Of a DNA stretch of 64,000 bases, positions 20,514 to 29,887 are shown in pieces; positions within the stretch are counted from its first letter, which is position 1; each line of letters starts with the position of its first letter. The notes below the pieces were generated by a model. The model was not told the origin of the DNA, did not search any database, and was given only the letters and a program-made list of their open reading frames with translations. Source of the DNA: Crocinitomix algicola (lineage in GTDB: Bacteria; Bacteroidota; Bacteroidia; Flavobacteriales_D; Crocinitomicaceae); contig NZ_LYPF02000021.1 of the NCBI RefSeq assembly GCF_001661595.2, forward strand, positions 45,768 to 109,767, read 5' to 3'. The translations under genes were made by a program, and so were the position numbers.

Positions 20514-22250
20514 ATGAAAAATTCAATTAAAATCATCTTAATAACCTTGTTTACCATACTTTTTTCAGGCTGTAATGAGCCGCAAAAAGAAGAAAAGTTT
20601 GAATGGTTAGCATTTACCGAACAGGTTTATGAAAAAGCAAAGGAAAAGAATAAACTAATTTTATTGGATATAGGTGCCAATTGGTGTCATTGGTGCCATG
20701 TCATGGACGATAGTACATATTCAAACAAAACTGTTCAATCATTTTTGACTAAGAACTTTATTTTAACAAAAGCCGATCAAGATGAGCGACCAGATCTTTA
20801 CGCTGCTTATCGAAAATGGGGATGGCCTGCAACAATTATCATGAACAGTAAAGGAGAAGATATTCTTCGTTTAAGAGGGTACCAAAATCCAGAAAAATTC
20901 ATTTCCATCCTTAAAAACGTAATTCTGCACCCTGAACCCATCACCCAAAAATCTATCGATCAATCAGAGTCTAGGTTAACAATTAAGGAATTAGACGAAC
21001 TTTTTAAGGGAACACTAGACACTTTAAAAGGCGGGTACCAGTGGAGCAATAAATCTTTATACTTAAACGGAATCAATTACGCATTAAATCAAAAATCAAA
21101 CCCAATATTGTATAAATGGGCTAACCTCTCTATTCAAAATTCAAGAAATATATTGGATACTGTTTGGGGAGGCGTTTATCAATATAGTGCAAGAGGTAAT
21201 TGGAATAACCCGCATTATGAAAAACTGCTAAAATACCAAGCGCGGTATATATCCATTTTTGCAAAGCATTTTTACAACGAAAAAGATAGTTCTTCTTTAA
21301 ATAATGCAAATCAGATAGTTGGATACTGTAATCGCTTTTTAAAAAACTCAACTCCATTGTTTTATAATAGCCAAAATTCAGATTTAGTTTCAGGTGTTCA
21401 TGCAGAAAATTATTATGCGCTTGATGAACAGAGTCGTTTAAAAAAAGGAGTTCCATCTATAGATAATAATATCTACCTGAAAGAAAATGCACTTTTGATT
21501 CAGTCTTTTATTCATTTATGGGCTGCAACAAGCGACACTACATACTTAAATCAAGCAAGAAACATGGTAGACTATATCATGACACATTATAGAAGCGAGA
21601 ACAACCTCTACCTCCGATCAAAAAAAGACAAAGGAATATTTTCTTTAACTGACAATATTGAATTCTTAAAAACGCTAAACATAATGACACAAATCTTTCC
21701 AGAGCACGATTATTTGGAACGATCTCACGAATTAGGAAAGTCGATTATTTCAAATTTTAAAAGTGCCAATGGTTTGAGATCAAGTATCGGGCAAAAAGCT
21801 ATGCGATCAAACATAGTTTCAACAGCTAATCTAGATGCTGCAATCGCTCTAAATAAACTGGGCTATCTCACAGACAATAAAAAAATTATAGATTTTTCTC
21901 GATCTATTTTTAATAAACTAGACGTTAAAGCACTCGCATCATCTGCCGCCACTATACCTACTTTAATTGAAGCAAAAAGACTATTCGCCCAAGAACCCTA
22001 TCAAGCTAAACTAATAATTGATAAGAAAATCGACAATACAGGAAAGACTTATTTACGCAAACTAATTCTTAATTCAACCTTACCAGTATATTTTAAAGCC
22101 GAATCTATTAGAAGTATGACCAAAGAAAACCAACAGTTTTACAATGAATTTTCATTGAACACACTTCTAATGTGCACGTCTACTTATTGCTCCATGCCTA
22201 TTACAACAGAAACCGAATTAGATAACTTTATTTTAACACTAAACAAATAA
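20514..22250 (+). CDS. DUF255 / thioredoxin-fold lipoprotein (YyaL, SPATA20-like)
   Basis: 578 residues. A lipobox 'FSGCNE' (Cys about 20) predicts a lipoprotein. The N-terminal thioredoxin-like domain has 'LLDIGANWCHWCHVMDDSTY', whose WCHWCH motif defines the DUF255 family, followed by 'KADQDERPDLYAAYRKWGWP'. The rest is a mainly alpha-helical (alpha/alpha toroid-like) region as in YyaL. At 578 residues it is shorter than the usual 650 to 700. The role is unknown; the family is thought to act on disulfides or sugars. It is the first gene of a rightward cluster. Confidence 0.82.
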   Translation: MKNSIKIILITLFTILFSGCNEPQKEEKFEWLAFTEQVYEKAKEKNKLILLDIGANWCHWCHVMDDSTYSNKTVQSFLTKNFILTKADQDERPDLYAAYRKWGWPATIIMNSKGEDILRLRGYQNPEKFISILKNVILHPEPITQKSIDQSESRLTIKELDELFKGTLDTLKGGYQWSNKSLYLNGINYALNQKSNPILYKWANLSIQNSRNILDTVWGGVYQYSARGNWNNPHYEKLLKYQARYISIFAKHFYNEKDSSSLNNANQIVGYCNRFLKNSTPLFYNSQNSDLVSGVHAENYYALDEQSRLKKGVPSIDNNIYLKENALLIQSFIHLWAATSDTTYLNQARNMVDYIMTHYRSENNLYLRSKKDKGIFSLTDNIEFLKTLNIMTQIFPEHDYLERSHELGKSIISNFKSANGLRSSIGQKAMRSNIVSTANLDAAIALNKLGYLTDNKKIIDFSRSIFNKLDVKALASSAATIPTLIEAKRLFAQEPYQAKLIIDKKIDNTGKTYLRKLILNSTLPVYFKAESIRSMTKENQQFYNEFSLNTLLMCTSTYCSMPITTETELDNFILTLNK

Positions 22251-22278
22251 AACAACTTAATTCAACCGTGATATTGTG

Positions 22279-22286
22279 TAAATTTG
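22279..22286 (+). promoter_or_regulatory. TAAATTTG promoter box 4 nt before the MFS gene
   Basis: A perfect TAnnTTTG box ends 4 nt before the ATG at 22291. Since transcription starts a few nt after this box, the transcript would carry little or no leader. Confidence 0.55.
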
Positions 22287-22290
22287 CACA

Positions 22291-23514
22291 ATGAGCAAGA
22301 AGCTACTTCCAGCTTATCTTTTAACATTTGTAAATGTTTTAGGCATAAGCATACTAATGCCTGTTCTCCCTTTTATTGTCGAAGAATATGGAGCTCCAAA
22401 ATGGGTTTTTGGGTTAATGTTAACCCTTTATTCCAGTTTCCAGTTTTTAGGCTCTCCATATTTGGGTGCAATGTCTGATTCTATTGGCAGAAAACCTGTT
22501 TTAGTCATCAGTCAAATTGGAACGCTAATCAGTTGGTTTATATTTTTATTTGCCTTGTTTTTACCGAATACCTCGCTAATAGGAATTTCTATTCCTTTGA
22601 TCATCATAGGGTTTGCTAGAGCCCTCGATGGTATTACTGGAGGAAACACATCTGTTGCAAACGCTTATGTATCAGACATTACTACCCGCGAAGAAAAATC
22701 CTATATTTTTGGGTATTTGGGCGGTATTGCCGGTATAGGAATGATTATTGGACCTGGTATTGGAGGAATGAGCTCTGCAGGATCAATGGGCTATAAAGGA
22801 ACGATAATAGCCGCTATAATTATCTCAATAATTGCATTAATTGCAATTTTTTTATGGCTAAAGGAATCATTAATAGAAGAAAACAAAAGTGATCGTCAAA
22901 AAGAATCCGTTCTTAAAAGTTTTCTAATTTTCAGAAGAATTCGTGAAATCAATCCCAAACCAATTATTAAGGTATTGTTCTTAACCAAATTCTTCTTTTC
23001 GGTTATGATGGCATTCTATATGGGTACGATATCTCTATATTTAATTGATTTATTTCAGTTTGATTCATCAGAACTTGGTGTTTTCATGCTTGTTGTTGGA
23101 ATATTCTTGTCATTTAACCAAGCCTTTATGGCTCCAAGAATAATTAAAAAACTTGGAGAATTCCCAACACTTTTACTGGGATTAGGCTTAAGCACACTGG
23201 GATTGATTGCCATTACTTTGACCGATAATTTCTGGCTTTATATTGCGTTTTACTATATCATGAACCTAGGACTTTCCTTAAGTTTTCCAACATTTAATGG
23301 GCTAATTTCTATTCATGCCGACCCCAAAAAGCAAGGGGCAGTTATGGGCATAAGTGAATCAATAAATTCTTTAGCCATGGCAGTATTCTTAACAATAGGG
23401 TCTGCGCTATACGACATTATTCACTTTCAAGTTTATTATATTATGGCAGCATTGCCTTTCACAGCATTTTTAATTGCTTATACAAGCTTCAAGCGATATA
23501 AAGCCAAAACATAA
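22291..23514 (+). CDS. MFS transporter, TCR/Tet-like (multidrug or tetracycline exporter type)
   Basis: A 407-residue protein with twelve hydrophobic segments. The loop between helices 2 and 3, 'GAMSDSIGRKPVLVIS', matches the MFS signature GxLsDrxGRkpxl. The helix-5 motif 'GIGMIIGPGIGGMSS' matches the antiporter motif C (gxxxGPxxGG) of drug/H+ exporters. It therefore likely exports a small molecule in exchange for protons. It is followed closely by UbiA-like and membrane genes. The TetA family resemblance is structural and gives no substrate. Confidence 0.88.
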   Translation: MSKKLLPAYLLTFVNVLGISILMPVLPFIVEEYGAPKWVFGLMLTLYSSFQFLGSPYLGAMSDSIGRKPVLVISQIGTLISWFIFLFALFLPNTSLIGISIPLIIIGFARALDGITGGNTSVANAYVSDITTREEKSYIFGYLGGIAGIGMIIGPGIGGMSSAGSMGYKGTIIAAIIISIIALIAIFLWLKESLIEENKSDRQKESVLKSFLIFRRIREINPKPIIKVLFLTKFFFSVMMAFYMGTISLYLIDLFQFDSSELGVFMLVVGIFLSFNQAFMAPRIIKKLGEFPTLLLGLGLSTLGLIAITLTDNFWLYIAFYYIMNLGLSLSFPTFNGLISIHADPKKQGAVMGISESINSLAMAVFLTIGSALYDIIHFQVYYIMAALPFTAFLIAYTSFKRYKAKT

Positions 23515-23532
23515 ATTTTGTACTTTTAGCGA

Positions 23533-24351
23533 GTGAAAACACCTGCTAATCCATCATTTAATCGCTTATCTCTATTCGGTATTGCCGCAGTATCTTTATC
23601 TTATTCTGGCTTATTGTTCAGAAAATTCATCGCAAGTGATATTATACATTTAGGGCTACTAGTGTTTTTTGGAGTCATTTTAGTTTACCGCGTTAACCAT
23701 GCTTTTTATTTCAACAACCAACTGCGAAAAAATCTAGTTCATTTTTTCTCATTCCCTCTTCATCTTCTAGCTTTTCTCATTGCGATATTTACAGGCATCC
23801 ACTATTATACTTACGCCAATCAAATGCCAATATTAATTCTAATTATTGGCGGTTCTGTAGGAGGGTTATATGCAATTCCCTTAACGATCAAATCAAAAAC
23901 GGTCCGATTAAAAAATGTCATATTTATGAAAAATATTGTCATTGGTTTCGTTTGGGGCACCTTAGTTATTGCTGGGGCATACCCCATAATTAGTAGGGAC
24001 GTTCTTTGGTTTTTCTTTGCCGTTTTTATGCAAGTTTTTATGGGTAGTGTTATTCGTGATATGCCCGACATAAAATCAGATGTTAACTTGAATATCAATA
24101 CCATTCCTGGTAAATATGGTAGAAAAATGACATTAATTTTACTTCATTCAACGAACTTATTAGTTTTATTAACTCTCTTTTTATCAAATGCTTCCTTCAA
24201 CATTCAAATCACTTTTTATTTTATATTCATCGCAAGAGCAATAAATCTTATTGGATTAGCGCATGGAAGCAACCATATATTTTGGACGCAATTCTACAAC
24301 CTAAATATTTGTACGTTAATTTTTATACTCTTCTTAATATTTAAATTATGA
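23533..24351 (+). CDS. UbiA-like prenyltransferase-fold membrane protein
   Basis: A 272-residue protein with about eight membrane helices. The segment 'RDMPDIKSD' (residues 175-183) contains the second DxxDxxxD motif of the UbiA superfamily. The first aspartate motif is degraded; the matching position reads 'VYRVNHAFYFNN' (about 51-62), with no aspartate. UbiA enzymes join an isoprenyl diphosphate to an aromatic acceptor. Loss of the first motif makes activity uncertain. It begins with GTG 18 bp after the transporter and overlaps the next gene by 4 bp. Confidence 0.62.
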   Translation: MKTPANPSFNRLSLFGIAAVSLSYSGLLFRKFIASDIIHLGLLVFFGVILVYRVNHAFYFNNQLRKNLVHFFSFPLHLLAFLIAIFTGIHYYTYANQMPILILIIGGSVGGLYAIPLTIKSKTVRLKNVIFMKNIVIGFVWGTLVIAGAYPIISRDVLWFFFAVFMQVFMGSVIRDMPDIKSDVNLNINTIPGKYGRKMTLILLHSTNLLVLLTLFLSNASFNIQITFYFIFIARAINLIGLAHGSNHIFWTQFYNLNICTLIFILFLIFKL

Positions 24352-24836
24352 CGCTAGCTGAAATTACACCTATAAATTGGGCCAGAATAGTATTAGTATC
24401 TGCAATATTATTTTCGTTTTTTTGGGGGTTAGATGCGTTAACACATAAACGCATCGCAGAAAAAGAAATAACCGATAAAGAGTTAAATGTACATCGCATT
24501 ATCTTACTTTGCTCATTATTAATGGAAATAAGTCTTGTAGGCGTATATTGGTTTGGCTGGATTATGCTACCTCTTTTCATTGCCACTTTTATTACTCGAA
24601 CAGCACATGAATTTATTGATGAACTTAAGTTTCATGTTGGCCGATGTACACAAAAAGAATCATACCTTCACTTAGGGATGTGGACAACTGTTCTTGTCAA
24701 AACCTCTGCATTATTTATTTGGGGTTTTATCTACAATTATAACGGTATAACGGATTTACCGTTTTACTACTATCTAATTGCCGTGCTTGTTCTAATCACG
24801 ATGTCAATCATTAGTTACTTTGAGTGGCAGAGATAA
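24348..24836 (+). CDS. hypothetical four-helix membrane protein
   Basis: 162 residues with four predicted membrane helices and short charged loops. Its ATG overlaps the TGA of the UbiA-like gene (ATGA), so it is translationally coupled to it and belongs to the same operon. No family was recognised. Its last 26 bp overlap the 3' end of the convergent CYTH-like gene. Confidence 0.7.
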   Translation: MTLAEITPINWARIVLVSAILFSFFWGLDALTHKRIAEKEITDKELNVHRIILLCSLLMEISLVGVYWFGWIMLPLFIATFITRTAHEFIDELKFHVGRCTQKESYLHLGMWTTVLVKTSALFIWGFIYNYNGITDLPFYYYLIAVLVLITMSIISYFEWQR

Positions 24837-25728
24837 CTTGTTTATATTTAGAATAATGCTCTTTTACTAACCCATAACGACTCGCTATTAAAGTCGAAAA
24901 ATTATACAGATAAACGCGATCTTCAACAGGAAAACTTGCCTTATTTTCAATCTCAAATTCATTAATTTCAAACTCCATATGATTATTCTCATGAAGTACT
25001 TCAAATATACTTCGATCGAATGATGTTTCCATCAACCAACAAACATCCTTGTGTTCTTTAAAATACTTAGGTTGCTTTAATTGATCACTTCTTTTGTCCA
25101 GCTTACAACCATTATAACGATTATTTACCACATGACTTCTCATTCTGAATGAAATCCCTTTTAAAACAGGTTTTAACTTAAATACTTTGTCAATAACGCC
25201 CCTTTCTTCCAATTCCCGTAATTTCTGAAATGGCGCTAAGGGAGCTTCATATTTATTGCTGCACCATTGCGCAATACCTTTTAGAAAATCGTTCACATTT
25301 TCGCTAGACTCATCAAATATTGCGTCCAAACCATGAACTAATTTAACCCACTGTTGCTCAATTTCTATCTCATAAATATCCAAATCAAATTGATCTACCT
25401 CTATGCGTTCAACACCAAATAAATTAGCTTCACTTTTTAGCTGAAAACTGTAAACGCTATTATCATTCAATTCTTTACGTCTAAAACGCAAAGAAAATCC
25501 ACTTTTATACAATTGAAAATCTTCTGTATCTAAATACAAATCGTTATATACAAGTGTATCGTAGGTAATCATCTTAAACCCTTCTCCTATTTCAATCGAA
25601 TGAAAAAGTGGTTCAAATGACTGAACATCTTTTACTTTTAACTTCAATTGATGCTCATTGTTACTTTGCATCCAACCATTGGTTAATGTCATGCACAAGA
25701 TTATAAAAACAGAAATTTTAATGACCAT
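24811..25728 (-). CDS. CYTH-like (triphosphate tunnel fold) periplasmic protein
   Basis: 305 residues with a signal peptide ('ISVFIILCMTLTNGWMQS'). The pattern 'KVKDVQSFEPLF' ... 'YNDLYLDTEDFQLYKSGFSL' ... 'RFRRKE' ... 'YSFQLKSE' resembles CYTH/VTC proteins, where 'YxDTxxxxLxxxGxxLRxR' and 'xxLKxE' line a tunnel that binds triphosphates. Later 'FEINEFEIENKA' keeps the ExE-like alternation seen in strands of that fold. It overlaps by 11 bp the upstream kinase-like gene. I infer polyphosphate or triphosphate binding; other uses are possible. Confidence 0.55.
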   Translation of the reverse strand: MVIKISVFIILCMTLTNGWMQSNNEHQLKLKVKDVQSFEPLFHSIEIGEGFKMITYDTLVYNDLYLDTEDFQLYKSGFSLRFRRKELNDNSVYSFQLKSEANLFGVERIEVDQFDLDIYEIEIEQQWVKLVHGLDAIFDESSENVNDFLKGIAQWCSNKYEAPLAPFQKLRELEERGVIDKVFKLKPVLKGISFRMRSHVVNNRYNGCKLDKRSDQLKQPKYFKEHKDVCWLMETSFDRSIFEVLHENNHMEFEINEFEIENKASFPVEDRVYLYNFSTLIASRYGLVKEHYSKYKQVISATQSN

Positions 25729-27343
25729 AATTTCTAAACCTCCCTTTTTTGCTTATCCATCCCTCAGGGTGATCTTCACCGTTATAATTAACCAATAAAA
25801 CGCCATCCTTAACAATCCATTCATTATTTTCTTTAATTGATATATGTCGATTGAAATAAATAGGATTCTCATCTTCAATTAAAAATGACTGCAATATTGA
25901 AGCTCTTCGCGCGGCTAATTTATGAAAATACAATTCTGCTACAGGAAATGGCCAATTTGCTGCTAAAACAATATTGCGTAATGCAATTGAATCTATTTTC
26001 TCAATTTGTTTTGCTACAAAAAATAAATCGTGATAATCAGCCTGTTTATAAGGAATTGGTTCTGCATTCATTCTAGACATAACACGAATTTTATTCCCTT
26101 TGCGTTCACAAACTTCCCAAGCCAATTGATTCACTAAACCAACCTTAAAATCACCATTTATAGGACTCACAGATACCCCTAAACTTGTTCCAAGGTCTGA
26201 AAAAACAGCAGAAACCCTGTAACGATGCTTACCTTTATGAACCGTACTCAACAACGTGTTGCGCGATCGAGTATCCCAATTGTCAATAAACGCATGTGCA
26301 AGTAATGCCCCTCTCAACAAAGCATTTTCTTCCAATTCAATACCCTCCAACATAAAAGGACCTATTCGTTTAACACGATCAGGCCTTGCTTCTAATGCAC
26401 ATTTTTTAAACGTACAATAAAACAAACCTTCGAAAGAACGTAAACTTTGAATAGAATCCGTCATTTCAACATTTACCACGCCATAAGAAGATACAAATGG
26501 TTCAAGATTAAAACCGTATTGATCCTTTAATTTCACTTTCAAAGCTTCTAAGGACTTTACTTGGCTATATTCATCAAAAACCAAATAAACTTGATCTTTC
26601 AAAAAGGCATAAGGGTGATCGACATCATAGCCCAATGCACTAAAAATTCTTGATCCTACAACATCTGTATGAACTTCATCTCCCCATTTCAAATTCCATT
26701 CATTATCTAAATCCAAATCACTGACACGAACCTTTGGAGCAGAGCCATCGGTTCCTATTTTATCCATTAAAACGACCATTTTTTTATGGACCTTTATTTT
26801 TTTCTGTTTTGCGATATAATCAAATCGGTCTACTGGCCGTACTTCTGTAAATGAATGCCAGAAAGGGGAGTCGCTATGAATGACTTGTTCTATACCATCA
26901 GTGATTTTAACCTTTCTACCAGAACAGTGTTTATAAGTATTGTAAAGCATCCTTAATTTATCAAAGAAATTAACCCGATTAAATTTTCGCGCAGATGCAG
27001 CACGGAAAGCAAGGTAATAGAAATGTAATTCATATAAACAATCACGTTGAAATGGACTTAGCTCCTTACCTTTAAAATAAGATTCTTCAATTGCCTCAGT
27101 TAAAAATTGAACATGTCTTATAAAAGCCTTTTTACGCTTAGGCAACTTATTCCCATTTAAAAAATTACAGCTTTTGTCCGTTAAAAAATTCGCTGTAGCC
27201 CTGAGTTTAGAGAGGTTTAAAGAATCATTTACATAATATAAATCGATGACATTTCCGTAATCAGCTATATTCCCACGAGAAATTTGAGCATGTAAAGTGA
27301 CTCCATTTAAAATCGATATGATTAGCAAGAATATTTTGAACAT
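25718..27343 (-). CDS. secreted protein with a possible kinase-like fold
   Basis: 541 residues with signal peptide 'MFKIFLLIISILNGVTLHAQ'. A block of residues 'LKWGDEVHTDVVGSRIFSAL' is followed, near residue 360, by 'FIDNWDTRSRNTLL' and then 'VFSDLGTSLG'. The pair resembles a catalytic loop (D...N) and a Mg-binding DLG as in HipA/PI3K/Fam20-type atypical kinases. Such secreted kinase-like proteins are uncharacterised. It precedes the CYTH-like gene in an overlapping two-gene operon. The kinase reading is inference; homology is partly guessed from motif spacing. Confidence 0.5.
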   Translation of the reverse strand: MFKIFLLIISILNGVTLHAQISRGNIADYGNVIDLYYVNDSLNLSKLRATANFLTDKSCNFLNGNKLPKRKKAFIRHVQFLTEAIEESYFKGKELSPFQRDCLYELHFYYLAFRAASARKFNRVNFFDKLRMLYNTYKHCSGRKVKITDGIEQVIHSDSPFWHSFTEVRPVDRFDYIAKQKKIKVHKKMVVLMDKIGTDGSAPKVRVSDLDLDNEWNLKWGDEVHTDVVGSRIFSALGYDVDHPYAFLKDQVYLVFDEYSQVKSLEALKVKLKDQYGFNLEPFVSSYGVVNVEMTDSIQSLRSFEGLFYCTFKKCALEARPDRVKRIGPFMLEGIELEENALLRGALLAHAFIDNWDTRSRNTLLSTVHKGKHRYRVSAVFSDLGTSLGVSVSPINGDFKVGLVNQLAWEVCERKGNKIRVMSRMNAEPIPYKQADYHDLFFVAKQIEKIDSIALRNIVLAANWPFPVAELYFHKLAARRASILQSFLIEDENPIYFNRHISIKENNEWIVKDGVLLVNYNGEDHPEGWISKKGRFRNYGH

Positions 27344-27368
27344 TTATTTACTATCAACTAAAATAAGG

Positions 27369-27376
27369 TAAATTTG
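27369..27376 (+). promoter_or_regulatory. TAAATTTG promoter box before the deacetylase
   Basis: A perfect TAnnTTTG box ends 9 nt before the ATG at 27386. The TTG at 27374 that would extend the reading frame lies inside it, so the ATG is the real start. Confidence 0.55.
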
Positions 27377-27385
27377 ACAATTGCG

Positions 27386-28285
27386 ATGCGAATTTCTTAT
27401 AGTCCAATATATACTTATTCAAGATTGCCAGAAGGCCATCGTTTTCCGATGGAGAAATATGATTTGTTACCTCAACAATTATTACACGAAGGCACTATAA
27501 CAGAAGCTGATTTTTTTGAACCTGGTCCTTTAACTGAATCGCAGATTTTACGAACTCATAAGGTTGAATATTGGGAAAAACTAAAGTTAGGAACGTTAAC
27601 ACGTAAAGAAATACGTGCACTTGGTTTCCCTTTTCATGAAAGCCTTGTTAATCGAGGACGTCACATATCCAACGGAACCTTAGACTGTGCTAAATATGCA
27701 TTAAATCATGGAATCGCATTGAATATAGCAGGTGGAACTCATCACGCCTATGCCGATCGCGGTGAAGGTTTTTGCATGTTTAATGACTTCGCAATTGCTA
27801 GCAATGAATTACTTTACGAAGGCCTAGTAAAAAAAATTTTAATTGTTGACTTAGATGTTCATCAAGGAAATGGAACAGCTAAAATATTCGAACAAGAATC
27901 CCGTGTATTTACTTTTAGTATGCATGGTGCCAACAATTATCCCCTAAAAAAAGAAAAATCAGATTTAGACATTGGCGTTCCTGATGGAATTGAAGACAAA
28001 GATTACCTTGAGCTGCTTACAAAAACCCTCCCCGACCTAATTGATGATGTCAGACCGGAAATTATCCTTTATTTAAGTGGTGTTGATGTTTTGGAAACCG
28101 ATAAGCTTGGTAGACTTAAACTAACGAAAGAAGGGTGCAAAAAAAGAGATGAGTTTGTTTTAACCACAGCACAAAAAAAAGGTATACCTGTCGCTATTAG
28201 TATGGGCGGTGGTTATTCACTAAAAATAGCAGACATTATAGAAGCTCATGCCAATACTTTTAGACTAGCACGGAAAATATTCTAA
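27386..28285 (+). CDS. histone deacetylase-family hydrolase (AcuC/AphA-like)
   Basis: 299 residues, the length of bacterial members. It has the active-site histidine pair 'GGTHHAYADRGEGFCMFND' (H119, H120), the zinc ligands in 'VDLDVHQGNG' (D155, D157/H159 region), and 'LSGVDVLETDKLG' (about D234), and ends with 'SMGGGYS'. These enzymes deacylate small amides such as acetylpolyamines or acetoin; lysine deacetylation is also possible. The start is placed at 27386 because the longer frame runs into the promoter. The gene stands alone. Confidence 0.88.
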   Translation: MRISYSPIYTYSRLPEGHRFPMEKYDLLPQQLLHEGTITEADFFEPGPLTESQILRTHKVEYWEKLKLGTLTRKEIRALGFPFHESLVNRGRHISNGTLDCAKYALNHGIALNIAGGTHHAYADRGEGFCMFNDFAIASNELLYEGLVKKILIVDLDVHQGNGTAKIFEQESRVFTFSMHGANNYPLKKEKSDLDIGVPDGIEDKDYLELLTKTLPDLIDDVRPEIILYLSGVDVLETDKLGRLKLTKEGCKKRDEFVLTTAQKKGIPVAISMGGGYSLKIADIIEAHANTFRLARKIF

Positions 28286-28417
28286 TTTTCGAAAGGGTAT
28301 TAATTCATTCTTCACAAACTTTTTTGTTTGGTAAAATCCAAAACCATAATTATACCGTATTTTTAATGAATTGTAAGCTATTTTAAAACTATTCGACAAA
28401 ATTTAAAAATATCAATT

Positions 28418-28753
28418 ATGGAAAAAACATATTATAACCCAGCAGATTTAGCAAAATTCGGTAATATCTCAGAGTTTGAGCCGAACTTAGCCAAAAAGTT
28501 TTTTGATTATTACGGGGAAGTATTTAAAGCTGGTGCATTAACGGAGCGTGAAAAAACATTAATTGCGTTGGCTGTTTCACACACAGTTCAATGCCCATAC
28601 TGTATTGATGCTTACACGCAAGAAACTTTGGCAAAAGGATGCACTGAAACCGAAATGATGGAAGCTGTACACGTAGCCAGTGCCATTCGAGGAGGAGCAT
28701 CATTAGTACATGGTGTTCAAATGATGAATAAAGCAAAAAAACTCAGCATGTAA
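28418..28753 (+). CDS. arsenosugar biosynthesis-associated peroxidase-like protein
   Basis: 111 residues of the carboxymuconolactone decarboxylase / AhpD-like fold, with the redox pair 'VQCPYCIDAYTQ' (CxxC plus a downstream His) and 'HVASAIRGGASLVHG'. The short protein next to ArsS matches the arsenosugar-associated peroxidase-like group, which commonly neighbours the arsS gene. It is 1 bp apart from arsS, which supports a shared operon. Its exact role is unproven. Confidence 0.85.
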   Translation: MEKTYYNPADLAKFGNISEFEPNLAKKFFDYYGEVFKAGALTEREKTLIALAVSHTVQCPYCIDAYTQETLAKGCTETEMMEAVHVASAIRGGASLVHGVQMMNKAKKLSM

Positions 28754-28754
28754 T

Positions 28755-29807
28755 ATGACGAAATCTCTTTTAGCTCAATCACATACTTTTGCCAACTCTC
28801 AAAAACAATTGGCACATCTAAATGGTCCATTTTTTGAAAATGATAATTTAACTTTTCAGGAACATTTAAAGAACAATGGTCATTCTACTTTAAAACCAAC
28901 AGGACTTGATATTTTCCAGATAAATCTGGGTTATATGTGTAATCAAACCTGTAAACACTGTCATGTAGATGCAGGACCCGATCGTAAAGAAATTATGACA
29001 CGTGATACCATGCAAATTTGCGTGGATTTAGTCCGAAAACATAAATTTTCAACGATTGATCTAACAGGAGGAGCACCCGAAATGAACCCTGACTTTAGAT
29101 GGTTTGTAACGGAATTAAAAAAGGCCGGTGCAAAGGAGATTATCGTTCGTTGCAATTTGACCATAATTGTCGCAAATAAAAAGTACCACTCATTACCAGA
29201 ATTTTTTAAAGAACATGAGGTACGCGTAGTAAGTTCATTGCCTTACTATGCAGCTTCCAAAACAGATCGACAACGAGGTAATGGTGTATTTGATCGTTCA
29301 ATTAAAGCACTAAAAATGTTGAACGATGTGGGTTATGGCCAACCTGGAAGTGGATTAATACTAGACCTCGTCTACAATCCGGCTGGCGCCTTTTTACCGG
29401 GCAATCAAGTGGAATTGGAAAATAATTTTAAAAAGGAACTTATAGAGCGGCATGATGTTGTTTTTAATCAACTCTTATGCATCACTAATTTACCCATTAG
29501 TCGATTTTTAGATTATTTGGTGAAATCCGAAAATTACGAGGATTATATGAATAAATTACTGACTGCATTTAACCCTGGAGCAATAGAAGGTTTAATGTGT
29601 CGAAATACAGTTAGTATTGATTGGGAAGGCTATTTGTACGATTGTGATTTTAATCAAATGCTACATCTGAAAGTTGAGAAAGCGGCTGGACAACATATCT
29701 CGGAATTTGACTTAGAAGCCTTGAACAAAAGAGATATTATAGTAAATCAGCATTGTTTTGGTTGTACTGCTGGTGCAGGTTCAAGTTGTCAAGGCACGAC
29801 TACATAA
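28755..29807 (+). CDS. arsS: radical SAM enzyme of arsenosugar biosynthesis
   Basis: A 350-residue radical SAM enzyme. The iron-sulfur motif is 'CNQTCKHC' (C62, C66, C69), followed by 'HVDAGPDRKE' and 'LTGGAPEMNPDFRWF'. A C-terminal cysteine set 'CFGCTAGAGSSCQG' is typical of ArsS, which adds the 5'-deoxyadenosyl group to methylated arsenic, making an arsenosugar precursor. The protein is an ordinary Cys form: there is no in-frame TGA. The methyltransferase (arsM) that would supply the substrate is not adjacent. The pairing with the peroxidase-like gene supports the assignment. Confidence 0.9.
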   Translation: MTKSLLAQSHTFANSQKQLAHLNGPFFENDNLTFQEHLKNNGHSTLKPTGLDIFQINLGYMCNQTCKHCHVDAGPDRKEIMTRDTMQICVDLVRKHKFSTIDLTGGAPEMNPDFRWFVTELKKAGAKEIIVRCNLTIIVANKKYHSLPEFFKEHEVRVVSSLPYYAASKTDRQRGNGVFDRSIKALKMLNDVGYGQPGSGLILDLVYNPAGAFLPGNQVELENNFKKELIERHDVVFNQLLCITNLPISRFLDYLVKSENYEDYMNKLLTAFNPGAIEGLMCRNTVSIDWEGYLYDCDFNQMLHLKVEKAAGQHISEFDLEALNKRDIIVNQHCFGCTAGAGSSCQGTTT

Positions 29808-29887
29808 GCAACCAAGTACTAAAACCATTGTTTTCCACGAAGTCTATTAAGCGGAATAATTATTATATTGTTTAAAAATAATAGACT

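Noticed and set aside
28755..29807. Selenocysteine form of ArsS
   Set aside because: Some ArsS enzymes contain selenocysteine, but here the reading frame has ordinary Cys codons and ends with TAA.
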